A stretch of 64,000 bases of DNA from Jannaschia donghaensis. GTDB lineage: Bacteria; Pseudomonadota; Alphaproteobacteria; Rhodobacterales; Rhodobacteraceae. Below, piece by piece: positions 45,637 to 55,000 of this stretch; the first letter of the stretch is position 1; the number at the start of each line of letters is the position of its first letter. Made by a program: the position numbers and the translations under genes. The DNA is taken from positions 1,230,375-1,294,374 of the forward strand of contig NZ_CXSU01000012.1 of the NCBI RefSeq assembly GCF_001403795.1, read 5' to 3'. The notes under the pieces were generated by a model. That model was not told the DNA's origin. It ran no database searches and worked only from the letters and a program-made list of their open reading frames with translations.

Positions 45637-45665
45637 CTAGGGACTGCGAACAACGGAGTGCGCCG

Positions 45666-45902
45666 ATGGCCATGCAAGCCCACGAGATCGAGGCCCTGTT
45701 GCGGGCCGAATTCCCCGACGCCCAGATCGAAGTTTCGGGCGACGACGGGGTGCATATGGCTGCCGTCGTCGTCGACGCCTCCTTCGCGGGGATGAGCCGC
45801 GTCAAGCAGCACAAGGCTGTCTATGCCGCCTTGCGGGGTAAGATGGACGGTGCACAGGGCGAGTTGCACGCGCTTGCCTTGACCACCCGCGCGCCGGAGT
45901 GA
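45666..45902 (+). CDS. BolA family protein
   Basis: The 78-residue BolA-fold protein has MQAHEIEALLRAEFPDAQIE, then the loop with GVHMAAVVV, and the helix SRVKQHKAVYAALRG carrying the conserved His used for Fe-S coordination with monothiol glutaredoxins. BolA-Grx4 heterodimers hold a [2Fe-2S] cluster in iron regulation and cluster delivery. The grxD gene lies 285 bases downstream on the same strand, supporting a functional pair. GGAG precedes the ATG. Confidence 0.93.
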   Translation: MAMQAHEIEALLRAEFPDAQIEVSGDDGVHMAAVVVDASFAGMSRVKQHKAVYAALRGKMDGAQGELHALALTTRAPE

Positions 45903-45906
45903 CGCG

Positions 45907-46182
45907 GTGACGAGCCTGTCCGCATGGCTGGCCGGGTTCATCGCACTGATCCTTTTGGGGCGGGCGATCTGGATCCTGCGTGCGGAAGCGCGGGATGAAG
46001 ATGCAGGCCGGCCCCGTGGCATCCCGCCCGGCAAGGGGTATACGCAGATCGAGAGCGACTATTCGTCGGGCGTGGGGGGCGGCAACCAGCTGACCACCCG
46101 CGTGCCGCAGGATCCACAGGAATACGCCCGCGCCTTCGTGCCCAGACGCGCCGGCAAGCACACGACAGAAAATCAGGAGTGA
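45907..46182 (+). CDS. Small single-helix membrane protein between bolA and grxD
   Basis: The 91-residue protein has one N-terminal helix (AWLAGFIALILLGRAIWILR) and a polar tail. The tail contains GIPPGKGYTQIESDYSSGVG, TTRVPQDPQEYARAFVP. The start is the GTG at 45907. It begins 4 bases after bolA and ends 5 bases before grxD, so it is in the same operon. I know of no function; its position suggests a link to Fe-S or iron handling at the membrane (inference). Confidence 0.7.
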   Translation: MTSLSAWLAGFIALILLGRAIWILRAEARDEDAGRPRGIPPGKGYTQIESDYSSGVGGGNQLTTRVPQDPQEYARAFVPRRAGKHTTENQE

Positions 46183-46187
46183 CCGAT

Positions 46188-46550
46188 ATGGCCGATGCCA
46201 AGACCCAGATCGACGAGATGGTGAAATCGCAGGACGTCGTCCTGTTCATGAAGGGCACCAAGGCGATGCCCCAATGCGGCTTTTCCAGCAAGGTGGCCGG
46301 TGTCCTCAACTACATGGGGGTCGAGTTCAAGGACGTGAATGTCCTGGCCGACGACGGCATCCGGCAGGGTATCAAGGAATATTCGGACTGGCCCACCATT
46401 CCCCAGCTTTATGTGAAAGGGGAGTTCGTGGGCGGCTGCGACATCATCACCGAGATGACACTGTCGGGCGAGCTGGACACGATGCTGGCCGAAAACGGTG
46501 TCAGCTTCGACAAGGACGCCGCCGAGAAAATCCGCGAAGCCAACGCCTGA
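46188..46550 (+). CDS. grxD: Monothiol glutaredoxin Grx4 (CGFS type)
   Basis: The 120-residue protein has the CGFS active site (C30 in MPQCGFSSK) and glutathione contacts WPTIPQLYVKGEFVGGCDI. CGFS glutaredoxins bind a [2Fe-2S] cluster as homodimers or with BolA and deliver it to targets. AGGAG stands 9 bases before the ATG at 46188; an overlapping GTG at 46179 is an alternative start. It is the last gene of the bolA operon and is followed by a strong terminator. Confidence 0.95.
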   Translation: MADAKTQIDEMVKSQDVVLFMKGTKAMPQCGFSSKVAGVLNYMGVEFKDVNVLADDGIRQGIKEYSDWPTIPQLYVKGEFVGGCDIITEMTLSGELDTMLAENGVSFDKDAAEKIREANA

Positions 46551-46561
46551 TTGCCAACGAC

Positions 46562-46599
46562 AAAAAGGCGCGCAGTCCGATCGGGAGGCGCGCCTTTTT
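46562..46599. terminator. Bidirectional Rho-independent terminator
   Basis: AAAAAGGCGCGC (46562-46573) and GCGCGCCTTTTT (46588-46599) are perfect complements with a 14-base loop. It serves grxD (plus) and the convergent Flp-like gene (minus). Confidence 0.93.
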
Positions 46600-46616
46600 C
46601 CAATTCAGTCAATCGT

Positions 46617-46859
46617 CTACGGATTTACGGTCGGTTCAGCCTCCGGATCCTCGGCGGATGCGAAACGGTCGCAAAAATCGAAGCAGATTATGTCGTTGCG
46701 CGACAATTCTACCTGAAGCTCGGTCGAACTGGTCCGAAATCCTTCGCCTAGCAAAATCGCCACGCCCAGACCGAGCCCGACGAGGGTCGCGGTCAGCACC
46801 ACCCAATCGACAGTCACGGCACCGTCTTCGGCATGGAGGAATGAACTGATCGCAAGCAT
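46617..46859 (-). CDS. Flp-pilin-like small protein
   Basis: The 80-residue protein starts with a short leader, then EDGAVTVDWVVLTATLVGLG and a hydrophobic helix. The GAVTVDWVVLTA motif is a recurrent feature of small Flp/Tad-pilin-like proteins of Rhodobacterales, although the Glu+5 of true pilins is Asp here. The acidic C-terminal half contains two cysteines (CFDFCDRF). It is likely membrane-inserted or exported. GGGGG precedes the ATG. No tad genes are nearby. Confidence 0.6.
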   Translation of the reverse strand: MLAISSFLHAEDGAVTVDWVVLTATLVGLGLGVAILLGEGFRTSSTELQVELSRNDIICFDFCDRFASAEDPEAEPTVNP

Positions 46860-46960
46860 GGGAAACCCCCGGAATTCGTTAAGTTGACCCCGTCAGACCA
46901 CCCCGATGCGGCAGAAATAAGGAGCCAGCCACATAAACCGGGGAGAATTTGCGGCGCGGT

Positions 46961-48430
46961 TCAGTCCTTGCGACGCCCCAGCGTATGCTTGCGCAGACGC
47001 GACGCCTCGGGCCGCTTGCGTCCCTTGTAGGGGTTCGCATCCCCCTGTCCGCGCATATGCAGGCGGATCGGGGTGCCCGGCATGTCGAAATCCACCCGCA
47101 TCCCGTTGACCAGATACCGCGAATAGCTTTCGGGCATCAGATCGGGGTGCGAGCACATGACGACGAAGCCCGGCGGACGCGTCTTGACCTGTGTGGCATA
47201 GCGCAGACGGATACGTTTGCCCTGCGGCGCGGGGGGCGGATGCTGCTCCAGCATTCCAGCCAACCAACGGTTGAGCGCGGCCGTCGGCACGCGGCGGTTC
47301 CAGGTGGCATGGGCGCGCAGGATGGCCTCCTGCAGACGGTCCATGCCGCGGCCCGTCTTGGCGGAAACGGTCACGAGGGGGGCACCGCGCAGCTGCGGCA
47401 AAAGACGCTCGAACTGTTCCTTGAGCTCGGCCAGCTTCTCCTGTCGGTTTTCCTCCAGGTCCCATTTGTTGACGGCGACGACGACCGCACGGCCCTCGCG
47501 CTCCGCCAGATCGGCAATCCGAAGGTCCTGGGTCTCGAAGGGAATGTCGGCATCCAGCAGAACGACGACCACTTCGGCGAATTTGACCGCGCGCAATCCG
47601 TCGCTGACCGACAACTTCTCCAGCTTCTCGACCACCTTGGCGCGCTTGCGCATGCCTGCGGTGTCGAACAGCCGTGTCGGCACGCCATCCCAATTGAAGT
47701 TGACGGAGATGGAATCGCGCGTGATCCCCGCTTCCGGCCCGGTCAGAAGACGTTCCTGCCCGATGATCTGGTTGATCAGCGTGGACTTGCCCGCATTCGG
47801 GCGACCGACGACCGCGATCTTGAGGGGGCGTCTCTCGGTCGGGGCCCAGTCGGCCTCGGTCTCGCCGTCGTCTTCGGACACGGAGACGTCGAAATCGGCT
47901 TCATCCATCTCCTCGTCGTTGGCGTCTTCCTTGGCGGCCGCCTCGATCAGCGGGCGCAGGATGACCGAAAGCTCCGCCATCCCCTCCCCGTGTTCGGCCG
48001 ACAGGCCAAGCGGGTCGCCAAGACCCAGAGAATACGCCTCCAGAAAACCGGACTCGGCCGCGCGACCCTCGGCCTTGTTGGCCGCCAGAATCACCGTGCC
48101 GCCCTTCTTGCGCAGGATTTCGGCAAAGACCTGATCGGTCGGCGTGATTCCAACGCGCGCATCCACGATGAACAGCGCGGCATCCGCCAGATCGACGGCG
48201 CGTTCGGTCAGGCGGCGCATCCGACCCTGAAGGCTATCGTCCGTCGCCTCTTCCAGACCGGCGGTGTCGAGCACGGTGAACTTCAGATCGCCCAGCCGCG
48301 CCGCCCCTTCGCGCAGATCGCGCGTCACGCCGGGCTGGTCGTCGACCAGCGCCAGCTTCTTGCCGACCAGACGGTTGAAGAGCGTGGACTTGCCCACATT
48401 GGGCCGTCCGACGATGGCGAGGGTGAACAT
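46961..48430 (-). CDS. der: Ribosome-assembly GTPase Der (EngA)
   Basis: Der is an essential tandem GTPase for 50S maturation. The 489-residue protein has G1 motifs [11 protein letters not shown] (about residue 7) and [11 protein letters not shown] (about 210), G3 DTAGLE and DTAGMR, and G4 NKAE and NKWD. A KH-like C-terminal domain has [17 protein letters not shown]. The acidic linker between the two G domains is long. It is the last gene of the yfgM-bamB-der order that is conserved from E. coli. Confidence 0.97.
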   Translation of the reverse strand: MFTLAIVGRPNVGKSTLFNRLVGKKLALVDDQPGVTRDLREGAARLGDLKFTVLDTAGLEEATDDSLQGRMRRLTERAVDLADAALFIVDARVGITPTDQVFAEILRKKGGTVILAANKAEGRAAESGFLEAYSLGLGDPLGLSAEHGEGMAELSVILRPLIEAAAKEDANDEEMDEADFDVSVSEDDGETEADWAPTERRPLKIAVVGRPNAGKSTLINQIIGQERLLTGPEAGITRDSISVNFNWDGVPTRLFDTAGMRKRAKVVEKLEKLSVSDGLRAVKFAEVVVVLLDADIPFETQDLRIADLAEREGRAVVVAVNKWDLEENRQEKLAELKEQFERLLPQLRGAPLVTVSAKTGRGMDRLQEAILRAHATWNRRVPTAALNRWLAGMLEQHPPPAPQGKRIRLRYATQVKTRPPGFVVMCSHPDLMPESYSRYLVNGMRVDFDMPGTPIRLHMRGQGDANPYKGRKRPEASRLRKHTLGRRKD

Positions 48431-48490
48431 GGTGTTCTCCGAAATGACAGGGACGCGCCCTACCCCAAGCCGTGCCCCGTGACCAGAGGC

Positions 48491-49804
48491 TTAGCGGAAG
48501 GCGTTGAGCGTGCCCTTGCGACCGACGACATACATCGCGTCACCGAAGGCGATCGGACGCGATGCGGCCCCGCCCGGGATCTCGACACTGGCCGTCAGGG
48601 CCCCGTTTTGCGGATCGAACCCGCGCAAGGCACCGTCGGACGACGCCACCCACAACCGCCCACCGGCCAGGACCGGGCCATAATGGGCATAGATACCTTG
48701 CCGGCGTTTCAGACGCGCGTTGCGATAGAATGGCAGGTCGCTGCGCCACAGCACATCGCCCGTCGCCGCATCCAGCCGCAACAGCTGCGCCCGGTCGGAC
48801 ACGGCGAAGACCGATCCGCCCGCGACGGCAAGCGGCGACACGGCCCCTTCGTCGGCGGTCCATTCGCGGGTGCCCGACGATGCGGTCAGCGCTACCATCC
48901 GCCCGGCGGACGTTCCCGCATAAACCGTGCCACCCGACACGACTGGATCGCCGGTGATGTCGCCCACGTCATTATAGGCGACGCCGCGCCGCCTGCCCGA
49001 AACGGAGCTGCCCCAAACGCGAATGCCCGACTGGCGCAACGCCGCCAGGATTTCAGAGGATCCGAAGGGGAACAGGACCGCGCGTTCGGTAATCGCGGGC
49101 GACGGGGCGGTTGCGGTGACGGCACGGGCATCGGCGGCCGGCAAATCCCACAGGATCCGGCCGGTGCCCGCGTCGATCGCCCAGGCGCGGCTGTCGCGGC
49201 TGACTACATAGACGATGCCGCCCGCCACCTTGGGCGTGGTGATCGGCGCGTCCAAACGCTGCACCCAACGTTCGCCCCCCGTCGCCGCGTCCAGCGCGTG
49301 CAATTCGCCGAAGCCGGTGGACACGAAAACCGTGCCGCCCACGACCGCAAGGCCGCCGCCGGACGCGTCGCCCGCCTGTTCAAAACCCGGCACAAGGCTG
49401 CGTGACCAAAGGGTCGCGCCGTTCAGGCCGGTCGCCGCGACGCCCGACAGCGCGTCCATCGTGAACAACCGGCTGCCGTCAGACACGGGATCGGCGGTGA
49501 TACGCTGCCGGCGGGTATCGCCCGCGCCTATGTTCGCCGACCACAGCAGGGATGGGGCGCTCGACAGCGTGGCATGCCCAGGATCGTTGGACGCCGTTCC
49601 GACCCGCATCGGCCAGTCCGGCAATCGGCGCGCGGCCGGAAGCGATATGCCAGGCGCCTGCGTCGGGGCGGTCGCGTTGGCGATCACGCCGACCCCGCCG
49701 CTGTCGCGCACGGGAAGACGTTCCCCGGGCAGGAAAACCTCTTCGTCACCGCATCCGGCAAGGACGATCGTCGCGCATACCAACAGGCCTGCAAATGATT
49801 TCAT
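48491..49804 (-). CDS. bamB: BamB-like PQQ-repeat outer-membrane lipoprotein
   Basis: The 437-residue lipoprotein has signal MKSFAGLLVCATIVLAGC with lipobox LAGC. About seven or eight PQQ-type beta-propeller blades follow, for example LHALDAATGGERWVQRLD, AWAIDAGTGRILWDL, MVALTASSGTREW and LLRLDAATGDVLWRSDL. BamB is the accessory scaffold of the BAM complex that inserts outer-membrane proteins. The gene order with yfgM and der supports this. ATG 49804 is used; an upstream in-frame ATG at 49846 would add 14 residues before the signal. Confidence 0.9.
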   Translation of the reverse strand: MKSFAGLLVCATIVLAGCGDEEVFLPGERLPVRDSGGVGVIANATAPTQAPGISLPAARRLPDWPMRVGTASNDPGHATLSSAPSLLWSANIGAGDTRRQRITADPVSDGSRLFTMDALSGVAATGLNGATLWSRSLVPGFEQAGDASGGGLAVVGGTVFVSTGFGELHALDAATGGERWVQRLDAPITTPKVAGGIVYVVSRDSRAWAIDAGTGRILWDLPAADARAVTATAPSPAITERAVLFPFGSSEILAALRQSGIRVWGSSVSGRRRGVAYNDVGDITGDPVVSGGTVYAGTSAGRMVALTASSGTREWTADEGAVSPLAVAGGSVFAVSDRAQLLRLDAATGDVLWRSDLPFYRNARLKRRQGIYAHYGPVLAGGRLWVASSDGALRGFDPQNGALTASVEIPGGAASRPIAFGDAMYVVGRKGTLNAFR

Positions 49805-49842
49805 CGTCCCGCCCTCACATTCCGTCAGTCGCCTGTGCCGGT

Positions 49843-50502
49843 TCAAACCGGTTCGACGTCCGCGCCCAGCGCGACAATCAACTGCTGTGCGCGTTGACGC
49901 AAGCCTTGCGTCGTCTGCGCATCTTCCAGCAGCGCGCGCAGCAGGGTCACCGCCGTCGCGACGTCGCCCGCCGCAACCGCCATGAGAGCCTGCTGTTCGA
50001 CGGCGAGCGTGCGAAACGGTGCCCCCGGCGCGCTCAGCTCCTCCAGGATCAGGCCATCGCGGGCCGCGTCGCCGGTGCCGCCCGCCAGCATCGCCTTGAG
50101 CAAAGCAAGGTGACGGTAGGTGGCGGGAATATCGACGGCGTCAGCCAAGGTCAGAAGCTCGGCCCGCGCGGCGTCCGCGTCGGCCCCCTCCCCGTTCAGC
50201 GCTGCCGTGGCGCGCAGCAAAGACAGGATCGCCCGCTGATCGGCATCCGACGGCTCCACCTGCGAAAGGGCCGCGCGGCGGGCGTCCATATCCTCGCCCT
50301 GCAGGGCCGTCAGCAATTCGTCGCCAAACGCCTGCGCCGATGCTTCGGCCCTCGATTTCGACCATTCGCTATAGGCCGCGCCACCGACGATCACCGCGAC
50401 GGCCAGAATCGCGACCCAGCCCCAGCGGCGCATCAGCCCGTAAAGGCGATCGCGGCGCACCTCTTCGCTGACTTCGTCGATAAAGCTTTCGGGGTTGGAC
50501 AT
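49843..50502 (-). CDS. YfgM-like membrane-anchored TPR protein
   Basis: The 219-residue protein has a cytoplasmic N terminus (MSNPESFIDEVSEEVRRDRL) and one transmembrane helix (VAILAVAVIVGGAAYSEW). A helical TPR-like periplasmic domain rich in Ala/Leu follows. This matches the YfgM (TPR_21) family, a SecYEG-associated ancillary factor for periplasmic chaperone traffic in E. coli. The ATG at 50502 is the natural start; the frame runs further upstream without support. It heads the yfgM-bamB-der operon. Confidence 0.85.
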   Translation of the reverse strand: MSNPESFIDEVSEEVRRDRLYGLMRRWGWVAILAVAVIVGGAAYSEWSKSRAEASAQAFGDELLTALQGEDMDARRAALSQVEPSDADQRAILSLLRATAALNGEGADADAARAELLTLADAVDIPATYRHLALLKAMLAGGTGDAARDGLILEELSAPGAPFRTLAVEQQALMAVAAGDVATAVTLLRALLEDAQTTQGLRQRAQQLIVALGADVEPV

Positions 50503-50622
50503 GCGCACGGCTCCTGCGGGTTTCGCGCGTTCTAGCGCAGGCTCCGGCAGGGGCCAACCCGCAAACACCGCCACCGCAGGGCCGCTGTGCATTCGCGCAA
50601 GGTACGAAATCGGCCCAGGCCC

Positions 50623-50667
50623 TTGTCCGTGCCGCACTGCCGCACTAAAACTGAACCAATCGGTTTA
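50623..50667 (+). promoter_or_regulatory. Promoter and palindromic operator of the RND efflux operon
   Basis: TTGTCC (50623-50628), 17 bases, TAAAAC (50646-50651) form a promoter. Immediately after the -10 lies TGAACC-AATC-GGTTTA (50652-50667), an inverted repeat with one mismatch that would cover the transcription start. This is the classic placement for a TetR/AcrR repressor. No regulator gene is adjacent. Confidence 0.5.
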
Positions 50668-50720
50668 CTCGCCTGCAGGGAGGAGTCGATACATGCTCTT
50701 TGCTGCCTGAAAGGCTCGCC

Positions 50721-52052
50721 ATGCGCCTCCTCCCGATCGTGACTGCCGTGCTGGTCTGCGTTGCCCTTTTCTTCGTGGTCCTGCAACGCGAGGCGCTGTT
50801 CCGGTTCGCGTCCGATGTCACCACCGAAGGCGAGGCCCCGCCCGTTATCGAAAATGCGGCGGAAACGGCGTCTGCGCCCGTGGCCATCAACGACCCCGCG
50901 GGCGGTGCGGCCGCGCAGGCGATCAACGTCGTGGCGATCCGGTCGGTCGCAATGGACGTGGCCAACGGCGTCAGGGTCCGGGGCGAATCCGAAGCCGCCC
51001 GCGAAGTGACCGTCATGGCCGAAACGACCGGGGCCGTCATGTCCGAGCCGATCCGCAAAGGCAGTTTCGTGGAGGCCGGACAATTGCTGTGTGAGCTGTC
51101 GCCCGGCACGCGTCGCGCCAGCCTGGCCGAAGCGGAGGCGGGCCTGGCCGAAGCGCGCGCCCGCGTGCCCGAGGCCGAGGCCCGCTTTCCCGAAACCGAA
51201 GCCCGCATCGCCGAGGCCGAATCCCGCATTGCAGAAGCTCGTCTGAACCAGACTGCGGCCAGCCGCCTGTCCGAAGGCGGCTTCGCCTCCGAGACGCGGG
51301 TCGCCAACGCAGACGCCGCATTCAGCTCCGCCCGCGCGGCGCTGGTGGCGGCGACGACCGGGCTGGAAACCGTCAGCGCCGGGATCGAAGCCGCCAAGGC
51401 CGGCGTGCAGGCCGCCGAAGCGGCGGTGGAACGCGCCCGGCTCGAAATCGACTATCTGACCATCGAGGCACCCTTTGCCGGCCTGTTGGAGACGGACACC
51501 GCCGAACTGGGTGCCTTGCTGAGTTCGCAGGGCGGGAACGCCGCCTGTGCCACCATCGTGCAGTTGGATCCGATCAAGCTGGTCGGGTACTTGCCCGAAG
51601 CGCAGGTCGACAGCGTATCCGTCGGCAGCCCCGCAGCCGCCCGTCTGGCATCGGGCCAGGAAGTGACCGGAAAGGTGACATTCCTCAGCCGGTCCGCCGA
51701 TCCCACCACGCGCACCTTCCGCGTCGAGGTTTCGGTCCCCAACGCGGACCTTGCCATCCGGGACGGTCAAAGCACGGAAATCGGCATCGAAACAGATCCA
51801 ATCCGCGCTCATTTGGTGCCGGCCTCCGCGCTGACGCTGAATGACGATGGCAAGCTGGGCCTGCGCCTGGCGGTCGACGGCGCGGCGGCCTGGTCTTCGG
51901 TGCAGTTGATCCGGGACACGCCCGACGGCGTGCTGGTGACCGGCCTCCCGCAGGAGGCGGATATCATCACCGTCGGGCAGGAATACGTCACCGACGGCGT
52001 CCCCCTGCGCGTGACCTATGCCGAAGAGCAGAAGGCGGAGGTGGGCCAATGA
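50721..52052 (+). CDS. RND efflux periplasmic adaptor (membrane fusion protein)
   Basis: The 443-residue adaptor has an N-terminal signal/anchor (LLPIVTAVLVCVALFFVVL). A barrel-sandwich hybrid comes in two halves (VTVMAETTGAVMSEPIRKG and IDYLTIEAPFAGLLE) around a long alpha-hairpin of Ala/Glu/Arg heptads (about 135-240). Beta-barrel and membrane-proximal domains with LSRSADPTTRTFRVEVSV complete it. It links the inner-membrane pump to an outer-membrane channel. The stop overlaps the pump gene start (ATGA). AAAGG precedes the ATG at 50721. Confidence 0.93.
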   Translation: MRLLPIVTAVLVCVALFFVVLQREALFRFASDVTTEGEAPPVIENAAETASAPVAINDPAGGAAAQAINVVAIRSVAMDVANGVRVRGESEAAREVTVMAETTGAVMSEPIRKGSFVEAGQLLCELSPGTRRASLAEAEAGLAEARARVPEAEARFPETEARIAEAESRIAEARLNQTAASRLSEGGFASETRVANADAAFSSARAALVAATTGLETVSAGIEAAKAGVQAAEAAVERARLEIDYLTIEAPFAGLLETDTAELGALLSSQGGNAACATIVQLDPIKLVGYLPEAQVDSVSVGSPAAARLASGQEVTGKVTFLSRSADPTTRTFRVEVSVPNADLAIRDGQSTEIGIETDPIRAHLVPASALTLNDDGKLGLRLAVDGAAAWSSVQLIRDTPDGVLVTGLPQEADIITVGQEYVTDGVPLRVTYAEEQKAEVGQ

Positions 52053-55000
52053 CCGGTTTGGTCGACTGGGCCGCCAAACGCGCGCGGATGGTCGTGGCCT
52101 TCGTGGTCCTGTCGATCATCGCGGGCACCGCGGCCTATATCTCCCTTCCCAAGGAAGGCGAGCCGGACATCGACATCCCCGGCATCATCGTCGCCGTCCC
52201 TTTTCCCGGCATCAGCGCATCCGATTCCGAGAAGCTACTGATCAAGCCGATGGAGACCAAGCTCAAGGAGCTGGACGGGCTGAAGTCCATGACGGCCACG
52301 GCCTCCGAAAACTTCGCCGGCGTATTTCTCGAATTCGAGTTCGGCTGGGACAAGTCCGCCACCATCGCCGACGTGCGCGACAAGATGGGACAGGCGGAAT
52401 CGGAGTTTCCAGACGGGGCCGAGCAATACACCATTGACGAGATCAACTTCTCGGAGTTTCCAATCCTTATCGTCTCGCTGGCCGGATCCGCGCCCGAGCG
52501 CACGCTGCTGCGACTGGCATCCAACCTGCAGGAGCGGCTGGAAGGCATGCCCGCGATTCTGGAGGCGGGACTGGCCGGTCACCGCGACGAAATGCTGGAG
52601 GTCATCATCGACCCGCTGGCGCTCGAATCCTATAATGTCACCGCCGGAGAGTTGATCAACACGGTGACGCAGAACAACCTGCTGGTGGCGACCGGATCGG
52701 TGGAAACCGCATCGGGGGCCTTCCCGGTCAAGATCCCCGGCTCATTCGACGAGCCGCAGGACATCTACGACCTGCCGGTCAAGACCGACGGCGACCGCGT
52801 CATCACGCTGGGCGATCTGGCGCAGATCAACCTGACGTTCGAGGACCGGGAGGGCACCGCCCGCTACAACGGCGAGACGACGGTCGCGCTGCAGGTGGTC
52901 AAGCGCAAGGGCTTCAACATCATCGAGACTGCGCAACTGGTGCGCGAGGAAATCGACGCGGAGGTCGCGACCTGGCCGGCAGAATTGCGCCAATCCGTCA
53001 CCGTGACGACCGCGCTGGACCAATCGCGAACCGTCCGGTCCATGGTCTCCCAACTCGAAGGGTCGGTTCTGACCGCGATCGCGTTGGTGATGATCGTCGT
53101 GTTGGCGACGTTGGGCACACGCTCCGCCTTGCTGGTGGGATTCGCCATTCCGACGTCCTTCCTCCTGTCGTTCGCGATCATGGCGGTGATGGGGATCACC
53201 ATCTCCAACATCGTGATGTTCGGCCTGATCCTGGCCGTCGGCATGCTGGTCGACGGGGCGATCGTGGTGGTCGAATACGCGGACAAACGGATCGCGCAGG
53301 GCACCGGCCCGATGCAGGCCTTCACCGAGGCCGCAAAGCGCATGTTCTGGCCCGTCATCTCGTCGACGGCGACGACGCTCTGCGCGTTCCTGCCGATGCT
53401 GTTCTGGCCCGGCGTTCCGGGCGAATTCATGGGCAACCTTCCCGTCACCCTGATCTTCGTGCTGTCGGCATCGCTGGTGGTGGCGCTTGTGTATCTGCCG
53501 GTTCTGGGCGGCGTCGCAGGGCGGATTTCACGGGCCTTCGAGGGGGGCTCCAACTGGCTGCGCGGGCTGTTTCCCTGGATCGTGCGCGCCGCCCTTGCCG
53601 CCGCCTCGGCCTGGCTGATGATCGTCGCGATCTTGCAGACGCTCAACCCGCTCTACCTGTTGCCCGAAGGCGTACCGCTTGCCGGATTTCTCGGGCCAGT
53701 CCTGTTTCTGGTGGCGTCCGGCGCGCTGTCGACGACCCTGGGGTCGGTGACGTTCCAGCGGCGGCAACGTCGCGTCCGCTCGGGCTATCGACGCAGCGCT
53801 TTCGGCCACGTCATCAACCTGATCGTCGGCAATCCGCTGGGCCCGATCGCGGCCGTCCTCGTGGTCGGTTTCTCGGTCGTTTCGGTGTTCACCTATTTCG
53901 GGAACAACAACAACGGTGTCGAATTCTTCGTCGAAAGCGAGCTGGAGCAGGCGAACGTCTTCGTGCGGGCCCGCGGCAACCTGTCGATCGAGGAAAAAGA
54001 CGCGCTGCTGCGGCAGGCCGAGCGTATCGTCCTGAATACGCCCGGCATCGACTCGGCCTTCGCCTTCGCGGGCGAGGGTGGCCTGTCGTCCGGCGGCCCC
54101 GGTGCCGCCGGCGGTCCCCGCGACACCATCGGTCAGATACAGATCGAGATGGTCCCATGGGAGGATCGCCCCACCGTCTCGGAGCCGCTGTTCGACATCT
54201 TCGGCATCACGGTCAACAAATCCGTCGTGGACCCCGCCTTCGACGGCGATGCCATCGCCGATACGCTTCTGGCGAACCTGCGCGAATTGCCCGGCATCAA
54301 GGTCGATCTGTCCGCGCAGGACCGGGGTCCCGCGCAGGGCAAGCCCGTGCAACTGCGTCTGAAGGGTGAAAACTGGGAGGACTTGCAGGCCGCGACCCGC
54401 GACATGGCGGCGCGGATCGGTGCGCTCGACGGGATGATCGACCTGGAAGATACGCTCCCCCTGCCCGGCATCGACTGGGAAATCGACGTGGACGTCGAAA
54501 AGGCGGGCCGGTTCGGGGCCGACGTCGCGACCGTCGGCGCGATGGTGCAGATGGTCACGCGTGGCATCCTGCTCGACACGATGCGCGTGGAGTCGTCGGA
54601 CGACGAGATCGACATCCGTATCCGCCTGCCCGAGGACGACCGCGTGCTATCCACGCTGGACACGCTGAAGGTGCGAACGAACGAAGGCCTGGTCCCGCTG
54701 GACAATTTCATCACCCGCCAGCCGGTCCCCCGCCTAGCACAGATCGACCGCGTCGATGGCGAGCGATTCTTCGACATCAAAGCGGACGTGCGCGAAGGCT
54801 TGGTGAAGCTGGTGAATGCCGAGGGCGAAACGCAGGCCATTGTTCCCGAAGCCGATGCCGAAGGTAGCGACCTAACGGCGATCCCGGTGAATCCGAACGA
54901 ACGGATCGAAACAATCGGCGCGCTTTTGACCGACAACCCCGACATCCTGCCCGCGTCCGTCCAATGGGAATGGACCGGCGATCAGGAAGAGCAGGCCGAA

